From Asterias rubens (taxonomy: Eukaryota > Echinodermata > Asteroidea > Forcipulatida > Asteriidae): DNA of 64,000 nucleotides. Within the stretch, counting starts at the first letter, position 1; each line of letters starts with the position of its first letter. The notes beneath the pieces were generated by a model. That model was not told where the DNA came from. It was given only the letters and a program-made list of their open reading frames with translations, and ran no database searches. The DNA lies in NCBI RefSeq assembly GCF_902459465.1, contig NC_047063.1:12771343-12835342 (forward strand), written 5' to 3'. Made by a program: the position numbers and the translations under genes. Positions 12,992-26,600 of the stretch are shown piece by piece.

Positions 12992-13190
12992 ATTGGTGAC
13001 TGCGAGAAGTAACTAGTGGTTAACGACTCAACATTTGCGATCAGTATTCTCTGATTGCCATCTGATCATCTGGAATACTGATCGAAACGTTGAGTCATCA
13101 ACCACTTGTTCTTCTCAGAACCAACACTACTCAAAAGAGATATTTACAAATGGTGCTACCGCAAACTTCATCTGGTTATACTCCCACCAT
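12992..13190. repeat. Foldback repeat with AACGTTGAGTC core
   Basis: GTTAACGACTCAACATTTGC pairs with GAAACGTTGAGTCATCAACC about 60 bp away. A relative is at 44115-44200, just left of another MITE. Confidence 0.5.
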
Positions 13191-14220
13191 GCAAAGTTTC
13201 AAATCTCTACTTATTACAATAATGAAATAAATTATTGTCATTGCACATAGTTTTGTTAACATTCAATTAATTTGTGTCTGTAATTATGTAGAAAATTATC
13301 TGGAATTGTTTTAGCACTGTAGAAACACACACATCTGCGTGTTGATCTCATTCATTTAAGTACATCTTAGTTTGTAGAACTCACTCACTAATCCGTAAAG
13401 ACACACTACAACATTAAACTCTCATTAGTTATCACTAATTAAGCTACAAAAAGCTGTGTTTTAATTATTCATGGCCATGAGCAAGATTAGAAGAAGAAAA
13501 AATGGTGGACGACAAGAGAATTTTTAGTACAATATTAAGAGTACAAAATGTAAAGATATCCCAGAGAGTTGTTTATTTGGCACATTGTTTAAATTGTCTT
13601 GTCAGTACAACAAGTTTGCAACTCAGTTGAGTTTAGTCCAAAAGTAATTTTTTGGAAAACCCCCAACAACAGCAATTTGCAACATGCAATTAGGTCATGT
13701 TTTACTCAAGTAGCCATTTTGAGATATGGCGAACACCATATGTGTGCACCGTTTGTTTGGTTGACCCAATTCACCTGACGTCATCATCATCAGAATAATC
13801 TTAGTTCCGCCATATTGGTGTGAAATGTCACTCTGTGCATTATTCAGTGAAGTGCGCATTTTAGGCGTCACAGCGTTTACACATAATATGATGAGTGTGG
13901 CACAGTTGCCGCGTGTGAAGTGCATGCAAGGGGTCAATACAAACAATGTACCCAAACCTAAATAGTGTCCTTTGGTAATGACTCCACTATACCTCCAAAT
14001 GGCTTATCCAAGGGTTTCGTACAAAAATACCACCTTTTTGCAAGAGAAAAAATAATGGTTGTTATATTATGATCTAGTTGCACTGAAGTGATGAACACAT
14101 GTAGAAGGCACAGTACTGGTGAGTCGTAATAATAATAAAAATAAGTAGATTTTGAATAGCGTATTTTACAGTACATCTTCGTGCACTTAGTGACCTGTTC
14201 ACTGGGCCAATAACATTCCT

Positions 14221-14570
14221 GTAATCTTTCTCAGCTCCCTGGGGAGTATACAACCCAGGGATGCTGTGGTGGTCAGAACGGTCAGAACAGGTACCATGTT
14301 ACCCATTTGTACTCCTGGGCAAAGAGAAGCAATTATGCATAGTGCATAGTCAAGGACACAAGTGTCATGACCAGTTCACAGCCCATATCCCAATCTCTGA
14401 GAATATCTATATTCCCCGTTGGACGGATGCCAGTCCATCGCATGTGACTCCCCAGCTCTTGCCTGTACCCATTTGTATTCCTGGGTGGAGAAAAGCTATT
14501 ATGATGAAGTGCCTTCCTCAAGGATACGAGTGTTGCGACTGACCAGGGCAGGATTCAAACATTGTTCAGT
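14221..14570 (+). repeat. Dispersed repeat with internally duplicated unit
   Basis: The phrase ACCCATTTGTAxTCCTGGG appears twice, about 170 bp apart. Each copy is followed by a related AAGCxATTATG stretch and a CTCAAGGATACGAGTGTTGC-like phrase. The open frame through it is incidental. It looks like the tail of a retroelement family. Confidence 0.4.
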
Positions 14571-14677
14571 ATTACCAGAGGGAATCCAGAATTAGATTAA
14601 TACTTGAGATTGCCGTTTTCAAAGTCTATAATATTTCATTGTCTACGTGGAGTAACCAAAATAAAAATGTCATGTTC

Positions 14678-17600
14678 TCACTGGAACTCTGGTACATCTC
14701 GTTTGTACCATAGAATAACTCCATCCCTATTCAAACTCTGAAGTATTTCAATCTCTTTCCCGAAGTCATGACTCGCTTTGAAACTCTTGTATCTGATAAA
14801 GGCACGATCGTAGTAGTGCTCTGTGAAGTGGCCCGTGAAGCCCATACCATAGACACTGATACTGTCACAGCCAGCATGGAGAGCAGTGAAAAACATCATT
14901 CCGCCCGTCGTCGGTCGGAAAGCTTTGGTATTTTCCCATCTGAAAGTAATGGGGAAAAAAAATAATAATAAAAAACAGAGAAAGAAACAGTTCTAACAAT
15001 TGGTGAGACAATGCCCTAGAAATGCAGGGGTCATGGGTTCAAATCCCACCTTAGTAATATGCCGGTAATTCTTTTTCAACATGTTCGAAGAGCTTGAGAA
15101 AGTACTGAGTACATATATACAGTGCTAACATTCATCGATGTATATGGGTAAAACCAAAATAAACTGTTCTCCATCTACTAATTTTTAACAATTGTTTAGG
15201 AATCTATTTCTGAGAGGCAGCCATGGGTCAGATGTTGAACCAGTTTGAAAGGAGTATGCGATTTGAAAATCACTTGTTGTTAGAAGCCTATACAGCAGCT
15301 TTCGATAGTATAAAGCATTTTGAGAAACATTTTTATGGTTTATGTAAAAAGATGTCCAACAATTTGAATCTGAGTAACGTTCCTCAGGTTGTGTTTTCCT
15401 GTAGAAGTATTCACTCAGGATTTTGACAAAATAACCCACCAACATTAGGGCTGGATAGATAGCTTAGTTGGGAGAGCGGCAGCACGTTAATCTGGAGGTC
15501 GCACATATCAAAATTCTGCTTTAGTCAATTTGTCTTTGACCCCCTATAACTGAATCAATTTGACTCACTCAATCACTAAAAGACACACATTTCATTTGTG
15601 ATATAATAATAATAATAATAACAGTGGCTTCTTATACAGCGTGCATTTCCGTCACTCAGTGACGCTCCTGGCGCGGTAACCTACCGTATTTCCTGCAAGA
15701 TGTGGGACTACGTTTGAATTATGAGACCTAATAATCCTTGTATAGCACCATGTAATGTTTTACAAGGTGCTGTGGCACAATTTGCTGACGATCAGACCAG
15801 GAACATCGGGTTGAAACCCTTCTCTTTACAATACCTGCACTAGGTTCTTTTACGTGCGCTACACAACACATGGGACCAAAGGCGAAGCATCGCAGTTTTA
15901 GGACAAAGGTGTTACAACACTGGACCCCACACTCTGGTGAATGCTAGAGCTTGAGTCCGATGCTCTTAACCGCTAGGCCATGACACGCCACATATACCAT
16001 ATAATAGATTGGTAGTCAGTGTCTTCATGTCAAAGTTAACCTGAAACCAACTTGTTTACTTTCAACTTACATTTTGTGAACATATCGAATGAAATCGGGA
16101 TGAAGAATCCTGACATCGTTCGCATCGGCGCGTAACTTCCGCCTGCGACTTGTGCCAGCCACCTCGTTTACGATGTATTCAAAGTCGTTCTTACGACATG
16201 GTAGTAGTATATACTTGATTCCCTGTAGGTGAGATAACAAAAGAACAACGTAAATGTAAAGGTTATGTTTCTTGAAGTAAGTTACAGGCAACTAGGTCCG
16301 GATAGCATCAAGCAATCGCCACAAAGGAAATACCTTCACATTTATCGCATTACAATAATGATAATGGGAACTTTTAAAAACACCGTATCCGCCACAAGCA
16401 ATGACAGCATAATATAGAAAATAGGGTTAACAAAATGCTTCTTTATTTAGAGACCATTCATTTCTGTATTTAATCATCACCATCATACGCTATGATTCCA
16501 TTGAGCAAAAGTTGGTCAAATATTGCGGCCATCTGGGCGATTTTGGTACAAGATGCTTGGATGTGCCAAGTGAGCTGAAAGTTTCACAGTTTCACAGTTT
16601 CATAAAGGGAGTTCCAAAAGCCTTGATGCTGCGCTCTGAAAACTTCTCTTCCCTCATCATTATACCTAGCCCAAAATGTGGCAGTGGGTGTGTGTCCTCT
16701 CCCCAAATATTCCCATACTTTATAGCACACTCTTTCCCCTTATACCTCCCCCTCCAAAGAATCCTCGAGATTTTAAGAACACAATGGTCACTGCTGTCCA
16801 GTGGTGAGGCTGCATGACTTGCAATCACAAGGCTGTTGGTATATTTGTGCAATTCATAATCATAGACGTTAGACCTATGTTTGTTGAGAGAGATTGGCTG
16901 TGGCCAGTTGGTGTATCCCCACATGGGAGTTTTGCCCAGCTCCCTTGATAGGAAGATCATCTAGACAAACAAACAAACAAACACCTGAACAAACAAACAA
17001 ATAAACAAACAAATAAACAAACAATGAAGACAAAATGATGGTGGGGGGGGGTACACCATGCCACGTATCGAACCCCAAATGAGCTGTGCCATTCCCAATT
17101 CGGCCTCTTTTTTTTTATCTGAGGCAAACGAGGCTAAAAGTCACTCTTGGTGTAGGGCTACACAAAGAAATTGATTTCTAGTGGAAAAAAAACTCAGGGA
17201 AGCCGAAGGAATGAATTGACATTCCTCTTAAAACAGTCTAGATTGTAGGATGGAGGGAAATATGCACCAGGCAAGGAGTTCAGCTGTTACAACGTAGATT
17301 CAGTTTTTGAATGTGAGAGGTTCGAATCCATCATAATTCCTGTACCTTATCTCTGGGTACATCTTTAATGTTAGTCTGCCCGAGTGATCGATCCATCAAC
17401 ACAAGGTGGGTGGTCCGATTCCCAACATCCACTTCATAGCCACGTCTGATGCAATTGTTCACCCTTAAAAAAAAAAATCAACACAAAACGTCACATCGTA
17501 AATATTGATTTCCATAACTGAAAGTGAAAGTCCCATACTTCACAATTGATTTTTGGTTCTCAAACATTAAAGGAACACGTTGCCTTGGATCGGTCGAGTT

Positions 17601-20600
17601 GGTCTTTGAGAAGCATTTGTAATCGTTTGTTGTAAAATGCATATGGATAGAAAGATGTTGTAAAAGTAGAATACAATGATCTACAATAGCTTGCCTCGAA
17701 ATTGCACGGTTTTCCTTTTACCTCGTCGACTAACACGGTCGGCCATTTATGGGAGTCAATTATGGGAGTCAAATTTTTGACTCCCATAAATGGCTGACCG
17801 TGTTAGTTCGCACAGTAACAGGAAAACCACGCAATTTCGAGGCAAACTTGTGTAGATCATTGTATTCTACTTTTAAAACATCTTTCCAACCATATGCATT
17901 GTATAAAAAAAAAAACGGTTACAAACACTTTTTATAAACCAACTCGTCCGATCCAAGGCAACGTGTTCCTTTAAAAGGCAGTGGACACTATTGGTAATTA
18001 CTCAAAATAATTATTAGCATAAAACCTTTCTTGGTAATGGGTAATGGGGAGAGGTTGATAGTATAAAACATTGTGAGAAACGGCTCCCTCTGAAGTAACG
18101 TAGTTTGCGAGAAAGACGCAATTTTCCACAAATTTAATTTGGAGACCTCAGATTTAGAATTTGAGGTCTCGAAATCAAGCATCTGAAAGAACACAACTTC
18201 GTGTGACAAGGGTGTTTTTTCTTTCATTATTATCTGATTGAGCTCATATTTTCACAGGTTTGTTGTTTTGTGCATATGTTGAGGTACACCAAGTGAGGAG
18301 ACTGGTCTTTGATAATTACCAGTAGTGTCCAGTGTCTTTAAAACAAACATTTTGTCCTTCCAAGGGCCTTTGTTACCTGAAGGAAAGTTAGTCATGCATT
18401 TTTATTTGGCCAAACACGCATAAGACCTGCAGAGTCAAATCAAATTTCCTTTGGCAGATGCTATCCACCATAACTGGGATGCAAAACAGCCAGCGATGAG
18501 TTTTAAAACACGCATTTCCAATCAAATAAGTTCATTCAACTGTACTAAACACCAGCCTAACATGAGTGTAACAAGTGTGTTACACGAGTTACAGCCCACC
18601 CAGAAGGCGTTCGAATGCGTAAACGAGTCCCATAACCCTTAAACAGGACAAATGCAATTGAACTAAAAAGTATTGCTCATGATAGTATCATCAATATATA
18701 ACTGGTTTGCAGTAACACGGTGTGTGAATCTACTTGCCAGGCAGTTTGTTCTAAGAGAACTGTCTTGCTTAATTCTACTACCGCGGAGTAGATTTATTGG
18801 GTGTTTGGGAGACTTCTCAGTTCTGAAAAGAACTGTCCTGCTTTTTAACTATAACCCGGGCGGAAGGTATAGAAAATTGGCTGGGACTACTACTTAAGCT
18901 AATAGGATCTGCACTATCGCGGAGTCAGTTCTTGAATTGATCTCAAGGCTATGCCTCAAATCCTATAAACTTATCATCTATAGGGGCCTACATACTTTCA
19001 TGTCTTAGATCTACTGTTGTTTTTGTATTGTTGTCTGTATTTACTTAGTTCTAATCTAATGGTTGATAAAGAGTCCCCACTTAGTTGGCCTGCATGACTG
19101 TTGGGGATTTCTTTTTTGCACTTACCTAAACACCATATCGTGACCGTCAATTTCTTTGCCCATCTTGGATCCATTAAGAATTCCTCCATTACCGACGACG
19201 GCACAGGAGATACACTGAGGTCTGGTCTCAGATTGAGAGAAGTCAAAGATGGACTCCTCTCTTGGGAACAGTCTAAGAACCTTCAGAAGCTCTGAATCAA
19301 AGCACAAACGGTTTATCAATGAAAAGGATGGGTTTGTGTTTCTGAACGAAATGAGTTGATAACAACAATTCAATTTAATAGTCGGTTTTAATTTCTTCTG
19401 ATCTTAGAAAATATTTTCGACCCCCTAAGCGTGATATTGAGTGATTAATGCACTACGGATATTATTATTTTCATTAACATGGTTTATTCATTTCATCAAT
19501 ATTTAGTAAAGACACTAGCAGTAAAAAAAAAACCTGAATTGTGGTTTAAATGTACAATTTGGCAGGTAATACAATAAAAAGGTAGTTAAAATTTAACGAT
19601 AAAAAGCAGGAAACATTAAAATGCATAAAAAACGACACAAGACCTTGCAAAGGTCATGGGTTTGAATCCCACCCGAGTGATTTGCTTGTGAATTTTTGTT
19701 CACAAAACTCAGGAAAGCCATCGGTGTTAAGGGTAAAAATATGTTATTATATCAATGCGGTAATCGCTGCCAAAACATAGGATCTGAACTGCCTCTAGCT
19801 ACCGGGCAATCTCGGTAGTCTAGTTGGTTAGACACTGCTCTAGAATTGCAAGGGTCGTGGGTTCGAATCCCAACCGAGTATATAGTTGTAACACACATCC
19901 GTATATGGGTAAAAACAAATGGTAATATTCTTTATCCCCAACGCAAATTTAACATTTCTTATAAGTTCTAAGATATCATGTGTTTAATGCACCCACATAG
20001 TACACAGTCTGACACAGTCCTACTCTCTGACACTTTTCATCCATAGGATGGGACTTATAAAGCCGTTGGTCCTGTATGTTGTGTAATGCACATAAAAGAA
20101 CCCAGTGTACTTATTGAAAAAGAGAAGGGGGTTTGTACCGGTGTTCCTTGTTTGATCCGCAGCATATTGTGCCCAACACCTTGTAAACCATAAAATGATG
20201 CAATTAAAGGAATAGGTCTCATACTTCAAAATGGAGCTCCACATACCTTGCAGGACAAAATACTGAGCGCTTTGATACGCCCCTAGGGGTGTGATATAAG
20301 AACATTATTACTATTATTATTTTTAGTACCATGTCTATCACGACGACATTCCCCCACTAAAAGTACCTTCATATGTGAAGTCGACATGATACTTAAATCC
20401 AAATGGCATCCAATACTTTGAAAGTCTCTGGTATTCTTGCACGCTGATGTTGGAGCTGGTAAGCAGCTGCTTAATCTCTGGATGGTACTTCTCGGACGTC
20501 CAAGAAATATTCAGCAATTTCTTCTGAATGGATGTTGGGCATTTCTGTAAAAGAAAAGACGGCGATAAAGGTTTACAATATTTCTGTTACTAAAGTGATT

Positions 20601-23600
20601 TTTTTTTACAATTTTTGTTTTAAATATGTTCCCGTTGCGGTTTGATACGCATCATATTATCTTTCAATTTGAAAAGACATTTTCCAGTTGAACAATTCAC
20701 TTTAGTTAATAACAAATCTACCGAATGTAGATTCGTAACAAATGTACAGTTGAGTGTAGAATTCAGATAAAGTATTGACACACAAATCCATCCACATTTA
20801 GCGATGTGACAGAGGGTACCAAGTTGGTATCAACCACATCTCTGGCTACAGCATATGCGAAAAGGACACTAACCCTCAGAAATCTAAGAAAGGATTTAGA
20901 CCAAAATTATTTGAGTTTTTTATCAATAGTGTCCAGTGCCTTTTATATTATTATGGCTTATTAAAGCCATTGGACCCTTTCGGTACAGAAAAAAAATCAC
21001 AGATTTACAAATAACTTACAGAGTTTACAGAAGGTAGTGGTGAAATACTTCTCTTGAAATATTATTCCATGAAATGCTTTACTTTTTGAGAAAAAAGTAA
21101 AACAATATCAATTCTCGTTAACGAGAATTACGGATTTATTTTAAACACATGTCATGACACGGCGAAACGCGCGGATACAAGGGTGGGTTTTCCCGTTATT
21201 TTCTCCCGACTCCGATGACCGATTAAGCCCAAATTTTCACAGGTTTGTTATTTGATATAGTAGTTGTGATACACGAAGTGTGGGCCTTGGACAATACTGT
21301 TTACCGAAAGGGTCCAATGGCTTTAAAAGACTGCTCACTGGCTGAATTACAAAACAGCGTCGTTAGAAGTGCCATAGTTTTCGAGAAAGAAGTAATTTTC
21401 CACGAATTTGATTTCGAGACCTTAGATTTAGAACTTGAGGTCTCGAAATCAACCATCTGAACGTACACAACTTCGTGTGACAAGGGTGTTTTTTCTTTCG
21501 TTGTTATCTCGCAACTTCGATGACCAATTGAGCTCAAATTTTCACAGGTTTGTTATTTTATGCAAGTTGAGATACACCAACTGTGAAGGCTAGTCTTTGA
21601 CAATTGCCAATAGTGTCCACTGCCTTTAAATAAAAACAGAGAGGTATTTAGGAAATCAAAATGCACACAAGCACATAAAAATATTGCACATAAAGAAGCA
21701 CACTGACCATGGAGGCCATGTAAAATCACAAGAGCCTAAAACGAAGGAGAACTCACTGATGGCTGAAACAGACTGTTTTTCCTGAAGCTGAACTCTGGGT
21801 CGTTACGTTTCAAATGGACAAGTTCATTCTCGGACGAGTAGTCATTTTGGGGGATGGATGAAGAGAGCGGGAGACTACTTTGTTTGAGACTGGGGTCCAA
21901 CTGTTGGCTTTGCTCGGATGGTCTGAATAAAAAGAAGAAGACAAATATTAGAAAAAAATATCTGATGGCATTAAACACCTTTGGTAATTGTCAAAGACCA
22001 TGCGCATTCTCACTGTGGTGTACATCCCAACATAAAATACCAAACCTGTGAACATTTTGACTCAATTGGTCATCAAAGTTGCAAGAGAATAATGGAAATA
22101 AGACCACCCTTGTTGCACAAAGTTGTGTGCTTTCAGATGCCCAATAAAACGCTTTACGCCGGAAGTCGTTAAATATTAATAGTGAGAAATTGCCTCTTCC
22201 TCAAAAACTATGTTACTTCAGAGGAAGCCGTCTCTCACAATGTTTTATACTGTACCAACAGCTCTCCATTGGTTGGTACCAAGTAAGTTTTTATGCTAAC
22301 AATTATTTTCAGTAATTACTAGTCCAGTGCCTTAAATGCTCTGTTTAAATTTTTTTAATGCAGGCTCTGTGTGCACATTGTTGTTTAAGTGCTGACAATA
22401 GACTCAAACAGTGCCCTCATTGAGGTCAAAGGACTCCTATCATTAGCAGAGAGTTGTGCGTGGCATGCATGCGCTGCATATTTCCATTCTGTAACATCTG
22501 TGACATTCTATGCAAGGGGTCTAAACATGAAGTTGTAAAATTTTCAAATGACAGAAAAAATCCTTTTTGCCCCATGAAACGTTCGCTGGTGGAGAGTCTC
22601 TTTACATTAAAGATTCCTTTTCTGTTTTTTTGCTGTTACAACCTTAACTTGGTTAATCAGGCGGTCACAAGTTCAAATCTCATTCTGGTCGAATTTTGTT
22701 TTTGTTCACCTCAAAACCGGAAGAAAAAAATAACAAATAAGAAAACATCCAGGTAGAAGATATATTGCACTTGAGCACAGGAACACACTAACAAAAAAAT
22801 ATGAGTATTATATATATACATGTATGCCCACAATGATGTTGAAGCAAGAAAATCCTAAACAAACAGATGAGTTGTACAAATTAATAATTACTTTCTCAAG
22901 CAACAACAACCCAGACGACTCTATGAAATAACACATAAAACCTAGACACATGGCCAGCAAAGTTATCACAAGCACTGGGCCTTCTCTTTTACATCTACAT
23001 TTTATAACCAGATGTTGAAATTTTCAAAATAGTCATTAACCAATATTGATTTTCATTCTGCAATAACAGGTATGCTGCAATAACAACTCACATTCACCAC
23101 CCACTCCAAAATTTCCCTTTGGCGGAGTTGGCAGCTGTGCACAGCTGTGGCTATTTATTTCGAGTGAGAGAAAAACTGTGGGTGCAGTCGCCCATTATTG
23201 ATTACCATTTTTTTTTTATGATTTAAAGGGTTCCAGCTTTAAATGCATTTTAAATGACTGATTAGCCTATGACTTCAAAAATGCTACCGAATTAAGAGTG
23301 ATTTGATATCAAAGCAATTCAGTTGTGAGACCACTTTAGGGCCGGCTTTTTCATCCTATGATCGCTTAAAGGTAGTGGACACTATTGGTAATTGTCAAAC
23401 CAGTCTTCTCACTTGGTGTACAAATCTCAGCTTAAAGGTAGTGGACACTATTGGTAATTGTCAAACCAGTCTTCTCACTTGGTGTACGTATCTCAGCTTA
23501 AAGGTAGTGGACACTATTGGTAATTGTCAAACCAGTCTTCTCACTTGGTGTACGTATCTCAGCTTAAAGGCAGTGGACACTATTGGTAATTGTCAAACCA

Positions 23601-26600
23601 GTCTTCTCACTTGGTGTACGTATCTCAGCTTAAAGGTAGTGGACACTATTGGTAATTGTCAAACCAGTCTTCTCACTTGGTGTACGTATCTCAGCTTAAA
23701 GGTAGTGGACACTATTGGTAATTGTCAAACCAGTCTTCTCACTTGGTGTACGTATCTCAGCTTAAAGGTAGTGGACACTATTGGTAATTGTCAAACCAGT
23801 CTTCTCACTTGGTGTACGTATCTCAGCTTAAAGGTAGTGGACACTATTGGTAATTGTCAAACCAGTCTTCTCACTTGGTGTACGTATCTCAGCTTAAAGG
23901 TAGTGGACACTATTGGTAATTGTCAAACCAGTCTTCTCACTTGGTGTACGTATCTCAGCTTAAAGGCAGTGGACACTATTGGTAATTGTCAAACCAGTCT
24001 TCTCACTTGGTGTACGTATCTCAGCTTAAAGGTAGTGGACACTATTGGTAATTGTCAAACCAGTCTTCTCACTTGGTGTACGTATCTCAGCTTAAAGGCA
24101 GTGGACACTATTGGTAATTGTCAAACCAGTCTTCTCACTTGGTGTACGTATCTCAGCTTAAAGGTAGTGGACACTATTGGTAATTGTCAAACCAGTCTTC
24201 TCACTTGGTGTACGTATCTCAGCTTAAAGGCAGTGGACACTATTGGTAATTGTCAAACCAGTCTTCTCACTTGGTGTACGTATCTCAGCTTAAAGGCAGT
24301 GGACACTATTGGTAATTGTCAAACCAGTCTTCTCACTTGGTGTACGTATCTCAGCTTAAAGGCAGTGGACACTATTGGTAATTGTCAAACCAGTCTTCTC
24401 ACTTGGTGTACGTATCTCAGCTTAAAGGTAGTGGACACTATTGGTAATTGTCAAACCAGTCTTCTCACTTGGTGTACGTATCTCAGCTTAAAGGCAGTGG
24501 ACACTATTGGTAATTGTCAAACCAGTCTTCTCACTTGGTGTACGTATCTCAGCTTAAAGGTAGTGGACACTATTGGTAATTGTCAAACCAGTCTTCTCAC
24601 TTGGTGTACGTATCTCAGCTTAAAGGCAGTGGACACTATTGGTAATTGTCAAACCAGTCTTCTCACTTGGTGTACGTATCTCAGCTTAAAGGTAGTGGAC
24701 ACTATTGGTAATTGTCAAACCAGTCTTCTCACTTGGTGTACGTATCTCAGCTTAAAGGCAGTGGACACTATTGGTAATTGTCAAACCAGTCTTCTCACTT
24801 GGTGTACGTATCTCAGCTTAAAGGCAGTGGACACTATTGGTAATTGTCAAACCAGTCTTCTCACTTGGTGTACGTATCTCAGCTTAAAGGTAGTGGACAC
24901 TATTGGTAATTGTCAAACCAGTCTTCTCACTTGGTGTACGTATCTCAGCTTAAAGGTAGTGGACACTATTGGTAATTGTCAAACCAGTCTTCTCACTTGG
25001 TGTACGTATCTCAGCTTAAAGGTAGTGGACACTATTGGTAATTGTCAAACCAGTCTTCTCACTTGGTGTACGTATCTCAGCTTAAAGGTAGTGGACACTA
25101 TTGGTAATTGTCAAACCAGTCTTCTCACTTGGTGTACGTATCTCAGCTTAAAGGTAGTGGACACTATTGGTAATTGTCAAACCAGTCTTCTCACTTGGTG
25201 TACGTATCTCAGCTTAAAGGTAGTGGACACTATTGGTAATTGTCAAACCAGTCTTCTCACTTGGTGTACGTATCTCAGCTTAAAGGTAGTGGACACTATT
25301 GGTAATTGTCAAACCAGTCTTCTCACTTGGTGTACGTATCTCAGCTTAAAGGTAGTGGACACTATTGGTAATTGTCAAACCAGTCTTCTCACTTGGTGTA
25401 CGTATCTCAGCTTAAAGGTAGTGGACACTATTGGTAATTGTCAAACCAGTCTTCTCACTTGGTGTACGTATCTCAGCTTAAAGGTAGTGGACACTATTGG
25501 TAATTGTCAAACCAGTCTTCTCACTTGGTGTACGTATCTCAGCTTAAAGGTAGTGGACACTATTGGTAATTGTCAAACCAGTCTTCTCACTTGGTGTACG
25601 TATCTCAGCTTAAAGGTAGTGGACACTATTGGTAATTGTCAAACCAGTCTTCTCACTTGGTGTACGTATCTCAGCTTAAAGGTAGTGGACACTATTGGTA
25701 ATTGTCAAACCAGTCTTCTCACTTGGTGTACGTATCTCAGCTTAAAGATAGTGGACACTATTGGTAATTGTCAAACCAGTCTTCTCACTTGGTGTACGTA
25801 TCTCAGCTTAAAGGTAGTGGACACTATTGGTAATTGTCAAACCAGTCTTCTCACTTGGTGTACGTATCTCAGCTTAAAGGTAGTGGACACTATTGGTAAT
25901 TGTCAAACCAGTCTTCTCACTTGGTGTACGTTTCTCAGCTTAAAGGTAGTGGACACTATTGGTAATTGTCAAACCAGTCTTCTCACTTGGTGTACGTATC
26001 TCAGCTTAAAGGTAGTGGACACTATTGGTAATTGTCAAACCAGTCTTCTCACTTGGTGTACGTATCTCAGCTTAAAGGTAGTGGACACTATTGGTAATTG
26101 TCAAACCAGTCTTCTCACTTGGTGTACGTATCTCAGCTTAAAGGCAGTGGACACTATTGGTAATTGTCAAACCAGTCTTCTCACTTGGTGTACGTATCTC
26201 AGCTTAAAGGCAGTGGACACTATTGGTAATTGTCAAACCAGTCTTCTCACTTGGTGTACGTATCTCAGCTTAAAGGTAGTGGACACTATTGGTAATTGTC
26301 AAACCAGTCTTCTCACTTGGTGTACGTATCTCAGCTTAAAGGCAGTGGACACTATTGGTAATTGTCAAACCAGTCTTCTCACTTGGTGTACGTATCTCAG
26401 CTTAAAGGCAGTGGACACTATTGGTAATTGTCAAACCAGTCTTCTCACTTGGTGTACGTATCTCAACATGCACAAATAACAAACCTGTGAAAAATTGAGC
26501 TTAATTGGTCGTCGAAGTTGCGAGATAATAATGAAAGAAAAAACACCCTTGTCACACGAAGTTGTGTGCTTTCCGATGCTTGATTTCGATACCTCTATTC

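Noticed and set aside
14261-14542. Cys-rich small protein of 93 codons
   Set aside because: The frame lies on a dispersed repeat with an internal duplication; no family motif.
16592-16960. 122-codon minus-strand ORF inside the sialyltransferase intron
   Set aside because: It has no recognisable domain, overlaps an opposite-strand open frame and is embedded in repeat-rich intron.
19801-19882. A functional tRNA gene
   Set aside because: Box A and B are present but the anticodon arm is irregular and several related copies share a non-tRNA tail.
23369-26470. CRISPR-like array
   Set aside because: Units are contiguous with no variable spacers, and the DNA is eukaryotic.
23303-26479. A 1058-residue repetitive protein
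   Set aside because: It is the translation of a 66-bp transposon-derived array; the entry sequence has no coding features and the reading frame follows from the period.
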